Below are positions 1 to 10,993 of a DNA stretch of 41,488 nt, piece after piece. The notes under the pieces are model-generated. The model did not search any database and had not been told where the DNA came from. It saw only the letters and a program-made list of their open reading frames with translations. The stretch spans positions 1 through 41,488 of the forward strand of contig CAJQOM010000027.1 in the NCBI GenBank assembly GCA_905479985.1, in the 5' to 3' direction. Positions within the stretch are counted from its first letter, which is position 1. Every line of letters begins with the position of its first letter. Made by a program: the position numbers and the translations under genes. The DNA comes from an uncultured Gammaproteobacteria bacterium (GTDB lineage: Bacteria > Pseudomonadota > Gammaproteobacteria > Nitrosococcales > Methylophagaceae).

Positions 1-138
1 TTGGCCTAAATCTGCCGCACGAAAAGCGGCTGTGTAACCACCGGGTCCTGAACCAAGAACGAGGGTTTGGGCATGCATATCGGCATCGCTTGGAGCAGTA
101 TCCGTGTTGGCTGCTATTGTTGGTGCTGCGGCTGCGAC
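1..138 (-). pseudogene. lpd: Partial dihydrolipoamide dehydrogenase remnant, cut by window edge
   Basis: Downstream of the TAA at 141-139 the same reading frame continues through the Ala/Pro linker into the Rossmann motif GSGPGGY and then leaves the window. It is identical to the linker and N-terminal FAD-binding part of the intact lpd at 39765. An internal ATG at 78-76 lies just before the FAD domain, so reinitiation could in theory yield a lipoyl-free Lpd, but no ribosome binding site is visible in front of it. It may be a second lpd copy broken by one C-to-T change, or the 3' part may be an assembly artefact at a contig end. Confidence 0.6.
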
Positions 139-272
139 TTATTCAGGTTCTGATGTCGAAACAGCTTCAGCGCCTTCTGATACTTCTAAGGTTAAAATTA
201 TGGCGCCTTGTGCTATTTTATCGCCAACAGCAACACTCAACTTGGTCACTGTACCGGCATGAGTACTGGGAA
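1..272 (-). repeat. Inverted copy of the lpd lipoyl/linker/FAD-start region
   Basis: Read on the minus strand, these 272 bases match 39907-40178 base for base by eye, except at position 141, where an A replaces the G expected from the complement of 40038. The shared piece covers the second half of the lipoyl domain, the Ala/Pro linker and the first FAD-binding residues of dihydrolipoamide dehydrogenase. The match begins sharply at position 272 and runs to the window edge, so its true length is unknown. Identity this high between paralogous segments indicates recent duplication, gene conversion, or an assembly break inside a repeat. Confidence 0.95.
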
Positions 273-417
273 CATCCAGAACTGTTTTCTCAGACTCGAG
301 AGAAAGGATATCTTGATCCAAATGAATAACATCGCCAACGGCAACGAGAATTTTTGTAATGGTTAAACCATCGAGGTCATCAAGCTCGGGTAAAGTAAAT
401 TCGAGTGTATTTGACAT
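139..417 (-). CDS. Lipoyl-domain protein, chimeric N-terminus of an lpd-like gene
   Basis: This is a 92-residue single lipoyl (biotinyl_lipoyl) domain with the modification lysine at K44 in ESEKTVLDVPS, a normal hairpin context. Such domains carry lipoate as a swinging arm in 2-oxoacid dehydrogenase complexes. Residues 1-48 differ from every other lipoyl domain here, while residues 49-92 are identical to those of lpd at 39765, so the domain is a hybrid joined near the conserved Pro-Ser. It ends at a TAA where lpd has a CAA codon. I chose the ATG at 417, preceded by AAAGGT, over a longer open frame that runs back to 558 because homology starts there. It could be a free-standing lipoyl protein, a truncated second lpd, or a hybrid created by assembly. 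Confidence 0.65.
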   Translation of the reverse strand: MSNTLEFTLPELDDLDGLTITKILVAVGDVIHLDQDILSLESEKTVLDVPSTHAGTVTKLSVAVGDKIAQGAIILTLEVSEGAEAVSTSEPE

Positions 418-479
418 CGTTATGACCTTTTTGGAATAGGGTAGATTGGCAATACCAAAAGCTAAAAAAATAGAATGAA

Positions 480-525
480 CCAGAGAGAGAAAAAAGGGGG
501 GGGGCAAAAACCCCTCTCTGGCCCG
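480..525. other. Hairpin with G9 tract upstream of the lipoyl gene
   Basis: An 8-bp inverted repeat (CCAGAGAG with CTCTCTGG) encloses a run of six A, nine G, one C, five A and four C. It lies 60-110 bases upstream of the minus-strand lipoyl gene, in its probable leader. The G9 tract could also pair with the C4 run. A homopolymer this long is prone to slippage in replication and in sequencing. The function is unknown; a leader hairpin or phase-variable promoter spacing are possibilities, not conclusions. Confidence 0.4.
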
Positions 526-559
526 TTCTAAAGATGTAAGGAAACTCCTTACGTTCATG

Positions 560-623
560 TATAAATGATGTGCTTGGAGGCAAGTACTAATAAATTAGCG
601 GCTATTGGACATCATCATTTATA
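560..623. repeat. Imperfect stem with 11-bp terminal inverted repeat
   Basis: TATAAATGATG at 560-570 and its exact complement at 613-623 bracket 42 bases that include a smaller CTTG/CAAG hairpin (572-583). The element sits in the gap between the SRPBCC gene and the lipoyl gene. It lacks a T-run for a classical terminator on the minus strand. It might be a miniature repeat element or a structured intergenic RNA. Confidence 0.4.
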
Positions 624-647
624 GTCATGATTGTTAAAACAACGTGA

Positions 648-1115
648 TTAAGCAAAGGCCGTTGGTAGGCAAAATTCCACGTGTTTATTTTTTTCTAAAT
701 CTTGTTTTAAGATTGTAAGTTTATGGCTGAATAAGGTTTGGATAATATTTTTAATTAACATGAATTCAGCTCCAAGACGGCTGTCGTATTCGACTTCAAT
801 CATGACGATTGTGCTGTCACCTTTTGTCTCTAAACTGATTTCAATATGATCGATCGTAACGTTTAAATCATTCCTAGCCAGCTTGATTGACGTCGTCGAA
901 TTATTATTCCAATGAATTGTTTTAGTGGGAACGACATATGCAGGCATAACAACTAAATCATTTTTATGCATGGCTAAGTAAGAGAAGCTTAACCCACTGA
1001 TATCTTTATAGACTTCGGGTAAAAAGTCTTTGACGAAACAAGAACTACTGACAGCATTCCAAGTAGTGTCTTTATCTGCAGCAATAGTGGTGTGTGCTTT
1101 AAATGTTCTCATCAT
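648..1115 (-). CDS. SRPBCC (START-like) family protein
   Basis: A 155-residue protein with the alternating strand/helix pattern of the Bet v1/START superfamily: an N-terminal strand with KAHTTIAADKDTTWNAV, a central series of beta strands, and a long C-terminal amphipathic helix (IIQTLFSHKLTILKQDLEK). Members bind hydrophobic ligands or act as polyketide cyclase-like or dehydrase-like proteins, but no catalytic motif lets me name a substrate. The start is the first of two adjacent ATG codons, with GGAG (complement of 1124-1127) eight bases upstream. It is transcribed divergently from a TetR regulator across an operator-bearing gap, so it is probably a target of that regulator. The assignment rests on fold-like pattern only. 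Confidence 0.6.
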   Translation of the reverse strand: MMRTFKAHTTIAADKDTTWNAVSSSCFVKDFLPEVYKDISGLSFSYLAMHKNDLVVMPAYVVPTKTIHWNNNSTTSIKLARNDLNVTIDHIEISLETKGDSTIVMIEVEYDSRLGAEFMLIKNIIQTLFSHKLTILKQDLEKNKHVEFCLPTAFA

Positions 1116-1146
1116 GACAAAATCTCCATGTAATTAATTTAATTTG

Positions 1147-1162
1147 TACCAACTGGTCGGTA
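1147..1162. promoter_or_regulatory. Probable TetR operator 1
   Basis: The 16-base sequence TACCAACTGGTCGGTA is an imperfect palindrome with 12 of 16 symmetric positions and has the TACC...GGTA form common in TetR-family operators. It lies about 30 bases upstream of the SRPBCC start codon, so binding would block that promoter. Confidence 0.6.
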
Positions 1163-1194
1163 TGGGTTCATATTACGGTAAAATATTTTGTTGT

Positions 1195-1208
1195 CAACCA
1201 TTTGGTAC
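1195..1208. promoter_or_regulatory. Probable TetR operator 2
   Basis: ACCATTTGGTAC at 1197-1208, read on the other strand, matches GTACCAACTGGT of the first operator with one mismatch, giving an inverted second site about 45 bases away. The pair lies between divergent start codons, consistent with autoregulation and control of the neighbour by the TetR protein at 1347. Confidence 0.55.
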
Positions 1209-1346
1209 AAAATAAAAATTAATTACGAATGTTTAGGCTATTGTCACTGATTGGATAAATCTATTAAGCCTAGCTATAATAAGGCATTAGGAAAGCTTTA
1301 TAACAATTACAAATACACTAGACTAATTAGTGCTAAGAGGTTGAGA

Positions 1347-1961
1347 ATGCCAAAAGACGGAAACATAACGCGCGATAAGATTTTGACAACATCAATGGAG
1401 TTGGCCATTAGCCAAGGCCATGTTGCAACGCCAATCGATGCTGTTATTGCAGAAGTGGGTATTACCAAAGGGACATTCTTTTACCATTTCCCGTCTAAAA
1501 AGCATCTTGCGGTGGCAATGATTGAAAAATTCTCCAATAGTAAATTGGATACACTCAATGATTATTGCGCCAAAGCAACTAAATTAAGTAATGATCCTTT
1601 ACAGCAATTATTAATCTTTGTTGGCTTGATCCAAGAGCAACATGCCCAATTAGAACAAGAGGAAATTGGTTGCCTTTACGCGAGTTACTGCTATGAAAAT
1701 CAACTGGTAGATAAAGACATCGGCGAGATGGTGTCATCCACCATGAAAGAGTGGAAAGATAAATTCAGCAGTAAAATTAAAGAAGTGATGGCGGTCTATC
1801 CACCGGCAACTGAAGTGAACCCTGATGAAGTCGCAGGCCTATTTCTAGCGACATTAGAAGGGGCTTATATTATGGCGAGGATCATGCCAGAGCAAGATGC
1901 TGTTGAAACTTATTTAGAACAGTACAAAACCTATCTTCGCGTGTTATTCAAACAGCCATAA
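1347..1961 (+). CDS. TetR/AcrR family transcriptional regulator
   Basis: A 204-residue repressor-type protein. Residues near 8-55 form the TetR helix-turn-helix domain (TRDKILTTSMELAISQG, then ITKGTFFYHFPSKKHL, with the family's typical FYHF-x-SK signature). The remainder is a helical ligand-binding domain with no recognisable ligand specificity. The start is the ATG at 1347, six bases after AGAGG; the frame stays open upstream to 1251, but those 32 residues precede the conserved domain and have no ribosome binding site. The divergent SRPBCC gene and the downstream ABC exporter are the obvious candidate targets. Confidence 0.85.
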   Translation: MPKDGNITRDKILTTSMELAISQGHVATPIDAVIAEVGITKGTFFYHFPSKKHLAVAMIEKFSNSKLDTLNDYCAKATKLSNDPLQQLLIFVGLIQEQHAQLEQEEIGCLYASYCYENQLVDKDIGEMVSSTMKEWKDKFSSKIKEVMAVYPPATEVNPDEVAGLFLATLEGAYIMARIMPEQDAVETYLEQYKTYLRVLFKQP

Positions 1962-2062
1962 AATAAAGGTTAGACCTTCAAAGCAAAGCTGTTATTCACC
2001 CTATGAAGTTGCTAAGCTAATAGCCTTAGTCACCGTTAACAGCGTTTTAAATAAACAGGCAT

Positions 2063-3841
2063 ATGCGCGATACTTATAACAGTCGATATATCCTCAATGT
2101 GGCTTTAGAACATAAAGCGGCATTGATCAAAGCGAATATCATTGCGATTCTGGCCACGCTCTGTGCTGTCCCCATCCCCTTATTAATGCCCCTAATGGTG
2201 GATGAAGTACTGTTAAATCAGCCGGGCTTTATCGTCAATACCATCAATCAGACATTGCCTGAATTTTGGCATCAGCCTGTGCGTTATTTGATTGTGATAT
2301 TACTGATTACCATCACCTTACGCTTATTCTCCTTGGTGTTTAATGTTTGGCAAACCCGGCAATTCACCATTATTGCTAAAGAGATTACTTATCGTATTCG
2401 CCATAGCCTTTTAAAGCGCTTACAAAGTATTTCGATGGCAGAGTACGAAACACTAGGCAGTGGGGCAGTCAGCTCGCATTTAGTGACCGATCTTAATACG
2501 ATCGATAACTTTGTTGGCACATCAGTCAGCCGTTTATTAGTTGCCGTATTATCCATTATCGGCACGGCCGTGATCTTACTGATCATGCATTGGCAGCTCG
2601 CTTTATTTATCTTATTGCTAAATCCAATCGTCATTTATGCCACTGTAGTGATTGGTAAGCGGGTTAAAGTACTAAAGCAACGTGAAAATAAAGCTTTCGA
2701 GGTTTTTCAATCATCATTGACGGAAACATTGGAAGGCATTCAACAAGTCAGAGCCGCCAACCGTGAAGTCCATTATCTCAAACGGCTTTCAGACCAGGCC
2801 AAACTAGTCCGCGATCACGGCATTGCTTATGCGTGGAAAAGCGATACTGCCAATCGACTGAGTTTTACTGTTTTCTTATTGGGCTTTGAAGTGTTTCGTG
2901 CTTCAGCCATGATGATGGTGCTACTGTCGGATCTGAGCATTGGCCAAATGATGGCCGTTTTCAGTTACCTTTGGTTCATGATGGGGCCTGTTAACGAAGT
3001 GATTGGGATTCAATACGCTTGGTATGCGGCTAAAGCAGCATTAGGCCGAATTAACGCATTAGATAATCTAGAGCAAGAGCCGGTTTATAGTACGGTTGAA
3101 AACCCCTTTACGGGCCAACACACCGTGGCCATTAGCGTCGAAGATCTCTACTTCCGCTACGGTGATAACGAAGATGTCTTAAAAGGCGTCAGCCTCGATA
3201 TTAAGGCCGGAGAGAAAATAGCATTAGTCGGTGCCAGTGGCGGTGGCAAATCAACATTAGTCCAAGTGTTATTAGGGTTATACCCACATCAAAGCGGTCA
3301 ATTGAAATTTAATGGTGTACCGATTGAAAAAATTGGGCTGCAAACTGTACGCGAAAATATCTCAACAGTATTACAACACCCCGTGATCTTTAATGGCACG
3401 ATCCGTGAAAACCTGACCATGGGCAAAGATGTTTTAGAGGAAGATATTTGGCATGGTTTAGATATTGCTCAAATGACCGACTTTGTCTGGGATTTAGAAG
3501 ATGATCTAGACACTGAACTCGGTCGCAGTGGCGTGAGATTATCAGGCGGGCAGCGTCAACGGATTGCAATTGCTAGAATGATTTTAGCCGATCCGAAAGT
3601 GGTCATTTTAGATGAAGCGACATCCGCCTTAGATATGGAAACGGAGCAAAATTTACTCGAAGCACTCGATGCCTTCTTACAGCAACGGACGACCATTATC
3701 ATTGCACACCGTTTTAGTGCCGTGCGTCAGGCTGACAGAGTTTATGTGTTTGAGGATGGTAAAATCAGTGAGCAAGGCCATCATGATGACTTGATTAACA
3801 GCGGCGGTCTTTATACCCGATTGTATTCAGAGTCTTATTAA
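2063..3841 (+). CDS. ABC exporter, fused permease and ATPase
   Basis: A 592-residue half-transporter with the type I exporter layout. The transmembrane region (about residues 20-310) has roughly six hydrophobic segments; the C-terminal nucleotide-binding domain has a Walker A motif GASGGGKST near residue 390, signature LSGGQRQR near 493, and Walker B VVILDEATSALD. The switch histidine is in IIIAHR. Such proteins work as dimers in the inner membrane and export lipids, drugs or peptides. AGG ends four bases before the ATG. It follows the TetR gene by about 100 bases, which suggests linked regulation. Nothing in the sequence fixes the substrate, so no symbol is given. Confidence 0.85.
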   Translation: MRDTYNSRYILNVALEHKAALIKANIIAILATLCAVPIPLLMPLMVDEVLLNQPGFIVNTINQTLPEFWHQPVRYLIVILLITITLRLFSLVFNVWQTRQFTIIAKEITYRIRHSLLKRLQSISMAEYETLGSGAVSSHLVTDLNTIDNFVGTSVSRLLVAVLSIIGTAVILLIMHWQLALFILLLNPIVIYATVVIGKRVKVLKQRENKAFEVFQSSLTETLEGIQQVRAANREVHYLKRLSDQAKLVRDHGIAYAWKSDTANRLSFTVFLLGFEVFRASAMMMVLLSDLSIGQMMAVFSYLWFMMGPVNEVIGIQYAWYAAKAALGRINALDNLEQEPVYSTVENPFTGQHTVAISVEDLYFRYGDNEDVLKGVSLDIKAGEKIALVGASGGGKSTLVQVLLGLYPHQSGQLKFNGVPIEKIGLQTVRENISTVLQHPVIFNGTIRENLTMGKDVLEEDIWHGLDIAQMTDFVWDLEDDLDTELGRSGVRLSGGQRQRIAIARMILADPKVVILDEATSALDMETEQNLLEALDAFLQQRTTIIIAHRFSAVRQADRVYVFEDGKISEQGHHDDLINSGGLYTRLYSESY

Positions 3842-3850
3842 CAAAGATAA

Positions 3851-4309
3851 CTAAGAAAGACGAGATAGCGGTTTATTCTGACTGTCTTTTGAATAATGCA
3901 AATAAGTACCCGATAGCGTATCTGGCCAACTGACTTTATCCTTTCCCAAATATTGCCACCAAATGCCCAAACCAAGGGGTAACCAAGCAATCAATGAGAC
4001 GGCAAAACGTAGAAAAGCTTGTTGCCAACTCACCGGACTATGCGTTTGACTACGTAAAAAAACCCGCCAACTACGCATGCCCAATGTTTGACCACCATGG
4101 GTCCAAAACCAGCCGTAAAAGCCAAAACTCACCACAAATAAGTAAGCAATAAAAAACGGGTTGCCTTGACCAATCGCTTCTCCGCCATTGAGCGCGACGA
4201 TAGGGAATGTCGCTAATAACAAACTTGATAGCAATAGCAGTAGGTCGTAGACCATTACCATCAGGTGACGAAACAGCCCGGGTCTAACCGTATTAACGTG
4301 AGGTGACAT
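3851..4309 (-). CDS. RDD family membrane protein
   Basis: About 152 residues with the RDD-domain pattern: RPGLFRHLMVMVYDLLLLL forms the first transmembrane segment with its Arg and Asp, a second hydrophobic segment ends in FYGWFWTHGGQTLGMRSWRVFL, the conserved GQTLGM block, and a third spans residues near 110-130. The role of most RDD proteins is unknown; a few are linked to ion transport. I place the start at the ATG at 4309 because the conserved domain begins right after it; the frame is open to an ATG at 4360. It is convergent with the ABC exporter (9-base gap) and divergent from purL. Confidence 0.75.
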   Translation of the reverse strand: MSPHVNTVRPGLFRHLMVMVYDLLLLLSSLLLATFPIVALNGGEAIGQGNPFFIAYLFVVSFGFYGWFWTHGGQTLGMRSWRVFLRSQTHSPVSWQQAFLRFAVSLIAWLPLGLGIWWQYLGKDKVSWPDTLSGTYLHYSKDSQNKPLSRLS

Positions 4310-4402
4310 AGCGAATAGAGTACAAAATAAACCATAATAATTTGGGTAGCTAAGCGACATAAAGTATCATTATTAGCTTGATAGATGTCAATTAGGATCA
4401 CC

Positions 4403-7400
4403 ATGTTACAAATGATCGGCCGTTCGGCGCACTCTGCTTTTCGTTTAGCTAAATTATTGAGCCTGTTACAAGAGGCCAATAGTCATATTACTGGCCTACG
4501 TAGCGAGTATCGTTATTTTATTGATACTAAAGACGGGCATCAGTTAATAGAGGCAGAGCAAGGCCTTTTAGAGATGCTACTTGAAGCGAGTGTCAGTAGT
4601 GATAACAAGCCGTTAACAGACACTTTTTTTCTTGTTACACCAAGACCAGGCACGATTTCACCTTGGTCCAGTAAAGCCACGGATATTGTCCATAATAGTG
4701 GCCTGCTAACGGTAGATAGGGTTGAACGCGGCATCGCATTTTTTGTAGAGACAACCGCACCATTATCAGTAACACAGTGGCAGTCAATTAGCGCGTTATT
4801 GCATGACCGAATGATCGAATCTATTTTTACCACAGAAGATGAAGCCGATCGCTTATTTATGCACAGCGAGTCTCGCCCACTGATTACGATTGATATCATT
4901 TCTGGCGGCCGCGAAGCATTGGTTACAGCCAATACCACAATGGGCTTAGCATTGGCGGAAGATGAGATTGATTATCTCGTTGATAATTTTACGACAATGG
5001 GTCGTAATCCTAGCGATGCTGAGCTGATGATGTTTGCACAAGCCAATTCAGAACATTGTCGTCATAAAATATTCAGTGCGGATTGGGTGGTAGATGGCGA
5101 TCCTCAGCCAGAAACATTATTTAATATGATTCGCAATACGCATCATAAAAACCCAGAAGGGGTGATTACCGCTTATAGCGATAACTCATCTGTTATCGCG
5201 GGTCCAAAAAGTGACCGTTTCCAAGTCGATATGCGAACGAATCAATATCGCTTTCAAGGTGAAGAACAGCATATCCTCATGAAAGTGGAAACCCACAATC
5301 ATCCGACGGCTATTTCACCTTTCCCGGGTGCTGCAACGGGTGCTGGTGGCGAAATACGTGATGAAGGTGCAACTGGGCGAGGATCTAAGCCAAAAGCAGG
5401 CTTAACGGGATTTTCAGTCTCTAACCTTAATATTCCTGGTTTTGAACAACCTTGGGAAATGCCTTACGGCAAGCCAGCAAGAATGGCATCAGCACATGAG
5501 ATTATGTTGGATGGCCCATTAGGTGGCGCAGCCTTTAATAATGAATTCGGTCGGCCGAACTTATGCGGTTATTTTAGAACCTACGAAGTGGCTGTCCCTT
5601 CAGAAGATGGCTTTGAAGTCCGGGGCTATCACAAACCAATTATGGTGGCAGGTGGCATGGGCACAATCCGGCCTCAACATGTCAAAAAGAATATGTTTGA
5701 ACCCGGCGTTCAACTGATTGTTCTAGGCGGCCCTGCGATGCTGATTGGCCTTGGTGGCAGTGCTGCCTCATCAGTATCATCAGGCAGTAGTGAAGAAAGT
5801 TTAGATTTTGCCTCTGTCCAACGCGATAATCCAGAAATGGAGCGCCGTTGTCAGGAAGTGATTGACCGTTGTGTAGCCCTAGATGACAAAAATCCAATTA
5901 TTGCCATTCATGATGTTGGTGCCGGTGGTTTATCCAATGCTTTCCCTGAGCTAGTCGATGATTGCAATCGAGGCGGGCAGTTTGATTTAAGATTAGTGCC
6001 GAATGATGAACCGAGCATGTCACCAATGGAAATTTGGTGTAATGAATCGCAAGAGCGTTATGTCATGGGGGTTGCCCTCGAAGATGTTGAGATATTTAAA
6101 GCCATTGCCGATCGCGAACGTTGCCCATGGGCCATTGTCGGTGAAGCAACGGAAGAGTTAGATCTACGCGTGGGCGATGCCGACAATGACACGATGCCGG
6201 TGGATATGCCGCTATCGTTATTGTTAGGCAAGCCGCCGAAGATGCTGCGTGATGTAAAACATATTGAGTTTCATAACCCTGAAATGGAACTCAGTGGTAT
6301 CGATGCCAATGCGGCATTAGAACGGGTCTTAAAGTTACCGACCGTTGCCAGCAAAAGCTTTTTAATTACGATTGGCGACCGGAGCATCACAGGTTTAGTC
6401 GCCCGTGATCAAATGGTGGGCCCATGGCAAGTCCCTGTTGCTGATTGTGCAGTGACGTTAGCAGATCATCATGGTTTCAAAGGTGAAGCGATGGCGATGG
6501 GAGAACGTGCGCCGATTGCATTAGTCGATGCACCTGCATCAGGCCGGATGGCCATTGGTGAAGCCATTACCAATATCGCTGCTGCCAGCATTGAGAAGTT
6601 AGGTGATATTAAATTATCAGCCAACTGGATGGCAGCCTGTGGTCATGAAGGTGAAGATGCTTTGCTTTATGACACGGTGAGAGCCGTTGGTATGGAACTC
6701 TGCCCCGAATTGGAAATTGCCATCCCAGTGGGTAAAGATTCGTTATCGATGAAAACGGTATGGCAAGATCGAGAAGAGACAAAATCTGTCACATCGCCAC
6801 TGTCATTAGTGATTACAGCATTTGCACCGGTCACAGATGCAGAAAAAACCTGTACACCGCAACTCAGAACAGATCTGGGTGACACGGATTTAATCTATAT
6901 TGATTTAGGAAAAGGCTATAACCGACTTGCGGCATCGGCATTAGCGCAAGTGTATAACCAAGTCGGACACTATGCGCCTGATCTTGATGAACCAACCGAT
7001 ATAAAACATTTCTTCTCGGCTATTCAACAGCTCAAGCAAGACAATATGATTTTGGCTTATCATGATCGCAGTGATGGCGGTTTAATCACCACATTATGTG
7101 AGATGGCCTTTGCCGGCCATTGTGGGCTAGATATTACGTTGACCGGTTTAGGTGACGTTTTACCGGTCATGTTCAATGAAGAACTCGGTGCCGTGATTCA
7201 AGTCCGTCATAGTAGTGTTGATGATGCATTGGCTGTCCTAAGAGAAAATGACTTAGCGCACTATAGTCATGTCATCGGGACAGTGACAGAAGCGCAACAG
7301 ATTACCGTGACAGTCAATGGCGCCAAGGTGATTGATGCACCGCGCTCAAGGTTACAACGTCATTGGGCTGAAACCAGTTATCAAATGCAATCTCAGCGTG

Positions 7401-8287
7401 ATAATCCAGCTTGTGCACAAGAAGAGTTTGATGCCTTATTGGATAATGCGGATCCTGGTTTACATGCAGAATTAACATTTGATCGACGTGATCATATCGC
7501 AACGCCCTTTATTGTCAGTGGCGTTAGACCAAAAGTAGCGATTTTGCGTGAACAAGGCGTCAATGGCCAATTAGAGATGGCGGCTTCTTTTGACAGCGCT
7601 GGGTTTACTGCTGTTGACGTGCATATGAGCGATATCTTATCGGGCCGCACAAATTTAGATGACTTTAGAGGCTTAGTCGCGTGTGGTGGCTTCTCTTATG
7701 GTGATGTATTAGGCGCAGGCCGTGGTTGGGCCAGTACGATTTTGCATAATGAAACAGCGCGCCAGCAATTTAGTGATTTCTTCAACCGTGAAGATACTTT
7801 TGCATTAGGGGTGTGTAACGGTTGCCAAATGTTATCGCAATTGAAAGCGTTAATTCCGGGCAGTGATCATTGGCCAACCTTTGAACGAAACTTATCAGAG
7901 CAATTTGAAGCGCGTTTCTCTTTAGTTGAAATAGTTGAATCACCGTCTATCTTATTAGCAGGAATGGCCGGATCGAGAATGCCCATTGCGGTGGCACATG
8001 GCGAAGGTCGTGCCGACTTCTTAACAACGGATGACTTAGATAAAGCCCACATTGCTATGCGTTACGCTGATAACGATGGCAAAGTAACCGAACGCTATCC
8101 GAACAACCCTAATGGTTCGCCAAGAGGTGTGACAGCGTTAACGACGACAGATGGCCGTGTGACGATTATGATGCCGCATCCTGAACGGGTTACGCGGACA
8201 GTGCAGTATTCTTGGCATCCTGATGATTGGGGTAAAGAAGGGCCTTGGTTACGAATATTCCATAATGCCAGGAAATGGGTAGGGTAA
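4403..8287 (+). CDS. purL: Phosphoribosylformylglycinamidine synthase
   Basis: A 1294-residue single-chain FGAM synthase, the size usual in gammaproteobacteria. It converts FGAR, glutamine and ATP to FGAM in purine synthesis in the cytoplasm. The order is: PurS-like N-terminal domain, linker with [37 protein letters not shown], two AIRS-like synthetase halves ([29 protein letters not shown], and later GKDSLSMKT), and a C-terminal class I glutamine amidotransferase with the nucleophile Cys in [10 protein letters not shown] and HGEGRADF plus PHPERV. I chose the ATG at 4403, five bases after AGGA, over an upstream in-frame ATG at 4385, because [14 protein letters not shown] aligns with the known N-terminus. 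Confidence 0.97.
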   Translation: MLQMIGRSAHSAFRLAKLLSLLQEANSHITGLRSEYRYFIDTKDGHQLIEAEQGLLEMLLEASVSSDNKPLTDTFFLVTPRPGTISPWSSKATDIVHNSGLLTVDRVERGIAFFVETTAPLSVTQWQSISALLHDRMIESIFTTEDEADRLFMHSESRPLITIDIISGGREALVTANTTMGLALAEDEIDYLVDNFTTMGRNPSDAELMMFAQANSEHCRHKIFSADWVVDGDPQPETLFNMIRNTHHKNPEGVITAYSDNSSVIAGPKSDRFQVDMRTNQYRFQGEEQHILMKVETHNHPTAISPFPGAATGAGGEIRDEGATGRGSKPKAGLTGFSVSNLNIPGFEQPWEMPYGKPARMASAHEIMLDGPLGGAAFNNEFGRPNLCGYFRTYEVAVPSEDGFEVRGYHKPIMVAGGMGTIRPQHVKKNMFEPGVQLIVLGGPAMLIGLGGSAASSVSSGSSEESLDFASVQRDNPEMERRCQEVIDRCVALDDKNPIIAIHDVGAGGLSNAFPELVDDCNRGGQFDLRLVPNDEPSMSPMEIWCNESQERYVMGVALEDVEIFKAIADRERCPWAIVGEATEELDLRVGDADNDTMPVDMPLSLLLGKPPKMLRDVKHIEFHNPEMELSGIDANAALERVLKLPTVASKSFLITIGDRSITGLVARDQMVGPWQVPVADCAVTLADHHGFKGEAMAMGERAPIALVDAPASGRMAIGEAITNIAAASIEKLGDIKLSANWMAACGHEGEDALLYDTVRAVGMELCPELEIAIPVGKDSLSMKTVWQDREETKSVTSPLSLVITAFAPVTDAEKTCTPQLRTDLGDTDLIYIDLGKGYNRLAASALAQVYNQVGHYAPDLDEPTDIKHFFSAIQQLKQDNMILAYHDRSDGGLITTLCEMAFAGHCGLDITLTGLGDVLPVMFNEELGAVIQVRHSSVDDALAVLRENDLAHYSHVIGTVTEAQQITVTVNGAKVIDAPRSRLQRHWAETSYQMQSQRDNPACAQEEFDALLDNADPGLHAELTFDRRDHIATPFIVSGVRPKVAILREQGVNGQLEMAASFDSAGFTAVDVHMSDILSGRTNLDDFRGLVACGGFSYGDVLGAGRGWASTILHNETARQQFSDFFNREDTFALGVCNGCQMLSQLKALIPGSDHWPTFERNLSEQFEARFSLVEIVESPSILLAGMAGSRMPIAVAHGEGRADFLTTDDLDKAHIAMRYADNDGKVTERYPNNPNGSPRGVTALTTTDGRVTIMMPHPERVTRTVQYSWHPDDWGKEGPWLRIFHNARKWVG

Positions 8288-8293
8288 AATCAG

Positions 8294-8319
8294 TAGGCCG
8301 CAATAGCGGCCTATTTTTT
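8294..8319. terminator. Rho-independent terminator after purL
   Basis: A perfect 8-bp stem (TAGGCCGC/GCGGCCTA, loop AATA) is followed by TTTTTTA on the plus strand, six bases after the purL stop. The 3' arm of the stem contains the stop codon of the convergent smr gene (8313-8311), so the two genes share this short end region. Confidence 0.9.
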
Positions 8320-8850
8320 AGGTTTTTTTCGTAATAACAAGTATAAAGCGCCCGTTCCGCCATCCTCGATCCGGGCAGAACAAAAAGCCAAAATATCATC
8401 CATATCACGCAACCAATGATTGAGTTTGGTTTTTAGAATCGGCTTATGGTGTTTGGAGCTCCAACCTTTGCCATGAATAACACGTGCGCCACGGATGTTA
8501 TAACTGACACAATCAGCAATAAAATCGACTAAAGCTTGATGGGCAACGGGGATAATCATGCCATGTAAATCAAGTTCAGCATCGATCTTAACTTGCCCAC
8601 TTCGTAGTTTGGCAAGCTGTCGTTCTTGAATACCACTGCGCCGAAAGCTCAACGCTTCTTCACTACCGACAGTGACAGTGGGTTCATAAAGATCAGATAA
8701 ATAACCTTGGTCAGGATGAATCGTTGACTGTTTTCTAGGTGATAAAGGCGTAATAGGTTTAACAAGGGGCATGATCTTATCTTGAGAAAGATGTTCTATA
8801 TCGCCAATCTCCTGCCGAAATAGTTCAATATCATCTTGATCGGATGCCAT
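8311..8850 (-). CDS. Smr domain protein
   Basis: A 179-residue protein with a C-terminal Smr (small MutS-related) domain: LDLHGMIIPVAHQALVDFI with the LDLHG motif and RGARVIHGKG with the HGKG motif, ending ALYLLLRKKPKK. Proteobacterial stand-alone Smr proteins of the SmrA/SmrB type are nucleases; SmrB cuts mRNA at collided ribosomes. The N-terminal 80 residues are charged and probably disordered, as usual in the family. I chose the ATG at 8850; an in-frame TTG at 8868 is less likely. Whether it is SmrA- or SmrB-type is not settled from the sequence. Confidence 0.85.
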   Translation of the reverse strand: MASDQDDIELFRQEIGDIEHLSQDKIMPLVKPITPLSPRKQSTIHPDQGYLSDLYEPTVTVGSEEALSFRRSGIQERQLAKLRSGQVKIDAELDLHGMIIPVAHQALVDFIADCVSYNIRGARVIHGKGWSSKHHKPILKTKLNHWLRDMDDILAFCSARIEDGGTGALYLLLRKKPKK

Positions 8851-8982
8851 AAGTATTACCAAGCACAATAAAAGTTAAAGACAGATAGTATTGTCGATAT
8901 GACAGGGTAATTCAATATGAATTAGAGCCAATATCGTTAAGACGGTAGTCAAAGTAACTTTTTTATTCTATGCTGTGTCCTT

Positions 8983-9062
8983 ACTTGTCGGGGTGCCATT
9001 AAGTTGGCTGAGATGAAACCCGTTGAACCTGAAGAGGCTAGAACCTCCGTAGGAAACAAGTG
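8983..9062 (+). promoter_or_regulatory. TPP riboswitch (THI element)
   Basis: The conserved thi-box blocks are present in order: GGGGTGCC at 8990-8997, GGCTGAGAT at 9006-9014, ACCCGTTGAACCTGA at 9018-9032, and the distal AACCTCCGTAGGAAACAAGTGAGA segment ending near 9064. The closing P1 stem is ACTTGT (8983-8988) with ACAAGT (9056-9061). It senses thiamine pyrophosphate and lowers expression of the downstream thi operon. Downstream, ACGGGTT at 9073-9079 can pair with AACCCGT at 9017-9023 inside the aptamer, giving a plausible mutually exclusive switch. Confidence 0.95.
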
Positions 9063-10984
<1,922 letters not shown>

Positions 10985-10993
10985 GGTTTAACC

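Noticed and set aside
1-272. Inverted lpd copies as ends of a mobile element
   Set aside because: The 40 kb between them is mainly core metabolism, no transposase or integrase is seen, and the copies are coding sequence rather than terminal repeats.
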